A DNA stretch of 41,996 bases from Ministeria vibrans ATCC 50519 (taxonomy: Eukaryota > Opisthokonta > Filasterea): the NCBI GenBank assembly GCA_943704425.1, contig CALSCP010002358.1, forward strand, positions 42,797 to 84,792, read 5' to 3'. This document shows positions 38,912-41,996 of this stretch, one piece after another. How positions within the stretch are numbered: the first letter of the stretch is position 1; each line of letters begins with the position of its first letter. Position numbers and translations under genes: made by a program. Below the pieces are notes generated by a model that made no database searches, was not told the DNA's origin, and saw only the letters and a list, made by a program, of their open reading frames with translations.

Positions 38912-40324
38912 TCAGTGTTCTTCCTCAAGCAGCTTGGTCTCCCCCCACATTTTGAGCACACCATCCGCCACCGAATCCCGTTCGATGGGCAAACTCCAGC
39001 CATTGTGCCAGTGAAATGCAAAGACACCGTTGAAAAAGACGTCGGCGGGACGCACCGCAGTGCTCAAGCGAGAGCGCCACTCGGGTGTCATGCGCTGTGT
39101 GAAGAGCAGCGGCGCACGGCGCACACCCAAGCTGAGCGCATTCACTCTATCTCTACCATGACTAGTGCCTGATAATACACTACTGGTGGAGTCCGCGAGT
39201 GCCCAAAGGGGATCGAAGAATGCGGACGGGAAACGCACGAGGGTCTGTGAAAGGACCGCAACCAGGTTGGACGGGTGAAGACGCGCCGAGAGCTGCGCGA
39301 GATCCACCGAGTCAAGAAGGGCATTTTCAAGGGCAGTGTGAAGGGGCGAGTGGGTGGTGCTGTTGCGAATGTGCACAAAGGCAGCGCTGACGTGCTCAGT
39401 GAAGGGTCGTCGGTAGGCAAAGTCGTGTGTGAGCAGGGGGTAGAGCGGTCGCAGGAGGAACACGTCCAGGTCGGTGTAGACACCGCCGTAGACAGCAAGC
39501 ACAACAAAGCGAATGGCATTGTCAGCCTCCTGGATCGTCTTGGCTTGGTCCGATGCGAAAAAGCGCATTTGCATGATGTGTGACAAGAGCAGTTGCGGTT
39601 CGCCGGATTGAGAGCGCATTGCAATGTGTTGAAGTAGAGCACGCCAGTCAAGGGTCGTAACAGTAACCCAGGGATGCCAGAGTTGCAGTTGTGCAGCAAG
39701 GGCATCTCGCATGGTGTCAGTGTCGGTCCAGAGCATGAATTGTACGCATCCACGACCGTGCGCGTGAAGGACACTCGCCAGTCCGAAAAGAGATGTTTTC
39801 GCAAGACGTGTACCGCGCCAGTACGAATGAAAGAGCACACGTGCATGAGTACAAGGCACCACGTCGTCCTTGAAGTGCTCCAGGGTGTCTTGAAGGCCCT
39901 GGAGGCACTTGTCAAAGAGCGGCTGAATGCGAGTTCGGTTCTTGTGCGCTGCTGTGGCACTGTCGAGGGCATCGCACATACCAAAGACCTCTTTGAAGTA
40001 CACGTCATTGTGGGTGTTTGCGCCGAGGGGCCTGCGAATCGAAAGAGATCAGAGAGATGAAACATTGATCCTACTAATCGTACTCTTTTGCATATCCTGC
40101 TGTTAATGTTGCTGCTGCTGAAGCTACCGGCCTACATCAACAGAAGCAGAGTGTGCATACCTACGATGGGTGGGTTGTGTGCTCTTGTTTAGGTACGGTT
40201 TGTGTGGTGTCAGCAACGAAGTTTCAACGGAATCCACATCCGAATTACGGCCGAGTGCCGCGAAGAGAAAGAGTGCCCCGCCACACACTAACAGTATAGG
40301 GAGGTGGGGTTTCCTCAGAAGCAT
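38912..40324 (-). CDS. GT32-family glycosyltransferase B
   Basis: Exons: 40324-40161 and 40031-38912; 427 residues. Exon 1 encodes a signal anchor (LPILLVCGGALFLFAAL) and stem; the junction AG|GTATGC to TTCGCAG keeps phase 2. Seen: RVLFHSYWRG, FMLWTDTDTMRDAL, the DXD motif in VLAVYGGVYTDLDVFLLRP (DLD at 242-244), AFFDPLWALADS and VFAFHWHNGW. It is the tandem paralogue of copy A, which lacks this intron. Likely a Golgi transferase of unknown specificity. Confidence 0.88.
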
Positions 40325-40589
40325 CTAATTTAAATTATTAAAATACAAAATGAATTATGATTTATTCCATCCCAGACTGTTATTGATCGAAAATGATTTT
40401 AAAGACGTTTCCAATTAATAATTATCAATGACAGACGAAAAGCGACAACGTAATTACATAAGCTGCTCAGAACCACTTTGTAAGCTACAAGACATGACAA
40501 TTGAAAAATAAAAAGTGAACTCAATATGCCTCAAAGATAAGATTCAAAATACAAGGGTACAAAAACAAACTTGGAAAATGAATACAAGA
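40325..40589. other. Intergenic, AT-rich
   Basis: No feature is seen between GT32 B and the kinase stop. Confidence 0.4.
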
Positions 40590-41984
40590 TTAGAAATTAA
40601 AGCGATCGGCAGCAGACTTAACGGCAATGACAGCCGCTGCAGCCGCCACACTGGCACGGAGCTCTTCGTCTTCGTCAGCAGTCGCGGCTTTGGTTGGAAA
40701 GTTGCTATTGCTGCCGGTTGAGGTTGAGGAGGAGGAGGAGGACGAGGTTGGCATGGTAGTCGACAAAGAAGAAGAGGGGGAGGAAGTGGCGGTGTTGCGT
40801 GTGAGGCGGCGTTGGAGCAGATCAGAGGGCGCACGGTGCTTCTGTTGCTGCTGTTGTTGGAGATTAGGCAGTGGCACTGAGAAGAGCGATTCGTTGAGAA
40901 AAAGAGATGGAGAGGACGACAAGAGAGTGCTGCTTAGTGCCTCGACGGCAGGATCCTCTCCGTCTTCCTCCAGCTTCTTCTTGTTGTTGTTCCGAATCGC
41001 AATGGCGCCCGAGTATTGAGCGTCGTTGCCATCTGACAAAAGCTCCCCCGACTCCCGCTGGCGTCTGCGCTGCTCGTGTCGTCTCCGTTTGCGTCGCTCG
41101 CGTCGCAACTGCACCTCAAACTCGGCACTCATTGAACTTCGGTTGGGTGACGCCATCTCACTGACAGAACTGGACGAAGACGAATTGCCACCGGACGAGA
41201 GCATATCGTCATCAGACTGATCGGCACTCACAGGTGCACTAGTGCGATACCGTCGCAACGCACGCGCAGCGGCACTCGACACGTTACCCTGTGCCTCATC
41301 CTCATCACTGCTCCCACCACCACCACTACCACCACCACCACCACCACCACCAAAACCACCGCCACCGCCGCCACCACCACCACCACCGCCGCCACCAGCA
41401 ATATCTCCACCACTAACAGAGGGATGGCGTCCATTTGTAGTCGCTGTGTTGCCGCATAGGTCCATCTGCGTCTCACTGACACTCCAGCGCTGTAGTGCTG
41501 CGACTGTACTCGTGTAGTCATCAAACTCAGAAGACGGATGTGATGCGGTACTGCTCTCCTGCTGCTGTTGAGGCAACCGTTGCTGTTGCGTGTGTGGTGT
41601 GTCCGTGGTGAGAGTCGGTTGCTCAGTCGTCTCCACGCTCTGTAATTTGGTCCGAAACAACGCAGGAGTGACCAAAGGGGTTGAGGGGCCCGCCTCGGTC
41701 ACCCAGGGATGCATAAGGGCCTCACCAGCAGTGATGCGCGCATGCACATTGCGATCCAACAGCCGCAACACCAAATCTTTCGCCGTCGCACTGACCTTGT
41801 CCCATCCACCTCCTTCCACACACACATCCTCCGTCTCAATGGCCTCCAACAGCAGCTCAGTACACTCCCCACATCCCTCATCGCTTTCCCATCCGCAGTT
41901 GGGCCGATTGCATCGCGCCACAAAAGGCTTTACGCCACTCAGCATAATGTACAAAATCACTCCCAGTGACCACATATCGACAGA
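40590..41984 (-). CDS. MNK-like CaMK-group protein kinase, C-terminal part (5' end outside window)
   Basis: 464 residues after an acceptor (GGTTGTGTAG). Seen: kinase subdomain IX (SVDMWSLGVILYIMLSG), then a four-Cys insert FVARCNRPNCGWESDEGCGEC, C-x4-C-x7-C-x2-C, matching the zinc-binding insert typical of MAP-kinase-interacting kinases (MNK1/2), then SATAKDLVLRLLDRN, AHPW-type end LMHPWVTEA. After about residue 100 comes a long disordered tail with poly-Gly (encoded at 41330-41395), Ser runs, Gln runs and an Arg/Glu-rich patch. MNKs phosphorylate eIF4E downstream of MAP kinases; no clear eIF4G or MAPK docking motif is seen in the tail. Confidence 0.82.
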   Translation of the reverse strand, partial: SVDMWSLGVILYIMLSGVKPFVARCNRPNCGWESDEGCGECTELLLEAIETEDVCVEGGGWDKVSATAKDLVLRLLDRNVHARITAGEALMHPWVTEAGPSTPLVTPALFRTKLQSVETTEQPTLTTDTPHTQQQRLPQQQQESSTASHPSSEFDDYTSTVAALQRWSVSETQMDLCGNTATTNGRHPSVSGGDIAGGGGGGGGGGGGGGFGGGGGGGGSGGGGSSDEDEAQGNVSSAAARALRRYRTSAPVSADQSDDDMLSSGGNSSSSSSVSEMASPNRSSMSAEFEVQLRRERRKRRRHEQRRRQRESGELLSDGNDAQYSGAIAIRNNNKKKLEEDGEDPAVEALSSTLLSSSPSLFLNESLFSVPLPNLQQQQQQKHRAPSDLLQRRLTRNTATSSPSSSLSTTMPTSSSSSSSTSTGSNSNFPTKAATADEDEELRASVAAAAAVIAVKSAADRFNF

Positions 41985-41996
41985 CTACACAACCAA

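Overview
This window is nuclear DNA of an intron-rich unicellular eukaryote. Most genes are cut by many short GT-AG introns (roughly 45-400 bp). Exons are GC-rich, and the introns and flanks are AT-rich and full of (GA)n, (GT)n and (TAA)n tracts. The gene set mixes families typical of animals and their unicellular relatives (an ANKRD28/44/52-like ankyrin protein, an MNK-type kinase, a TARBP1-type tRNA methyltransferase) with genes animals lack (lumazine synthase, a Gep4-type phosphatidylglycerophosphate phosphatase). A unicellular holozoan or another free-living opisthokont-like protist fits best; this is inference from gene content only.

Layout: 80-3784 (+) ankyrin-repeat protein with a tail-anchor exon, 5' end outside the window; 4118-8761 (-) DDX27/Drs1 RNA helicase in 18 exons; 9396-10356 (-) SEC61 beta; 10846-15357 (-) a 16-exon secretory protein joining a VPS62 (DUF946) domain to a multi-pass membrane domain; 15.7-20.1 kb a gene-poor stretch with two related small Cys-rich secreted proteins and repeats; 20107-21291 (-) intronless APC-type permease; 22678-23753 (-) SGNH hydrolase with a granulin-like tail; 24.1-24.7 kb two small divergent genes; 24782-25346 (+) lumazine synthase, convergent with 25419-26202 (-) PGP phosphatase; 26354-27029 (+) first half of RABGGTB; 27811-33029 (-) TARBP1; 33118-34830 (-) GH5 endoglycoceramidase-like enzyme; 35232-36008 (-) 3' part of a sialidase; 36181-37346 (+) second half of RABGGTB; 37375-38661 and 38912-40324 (-) two GT32 glycosyltransferases; 40590-41984 (-) MNK-like kinase, 5' end outside the window.

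The most important structural observation is that RABGGTB is split. Its first 158 codons end at 27029, and the remaining 165 codons, in phase and collinear with the family, resume at 36181. The 9.15 kb between them holds three minus-strand genes, an N run, and (GA)n at both edges. The sialidase loses its 5' exons at the same right-hand edge. A scaffolding misjoin through (GA)n repeats is the simplest reading; genes nested in one giant intron is the alternative.

Functionally the window mixes housekeeping genes (ribosome biogenesis, ER translocation, Rab prenylation, tRNA modification, riboflavin and cardiolipin synthesis) with secretory-pathway genes (VPS62-membrane protein, Cys-rich secreted pair, SGNH-granulin, endoglycoceramidase, sialidase, GT32 pair). 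A recurrent element, (GA)n followed by copies of AAACAAAGTGATAGAGAG, sits in introns of several unrelated genes. Exon boundaries were derived by hand from splice consensus, reading phase and family similarity; none was checked with transcripts.
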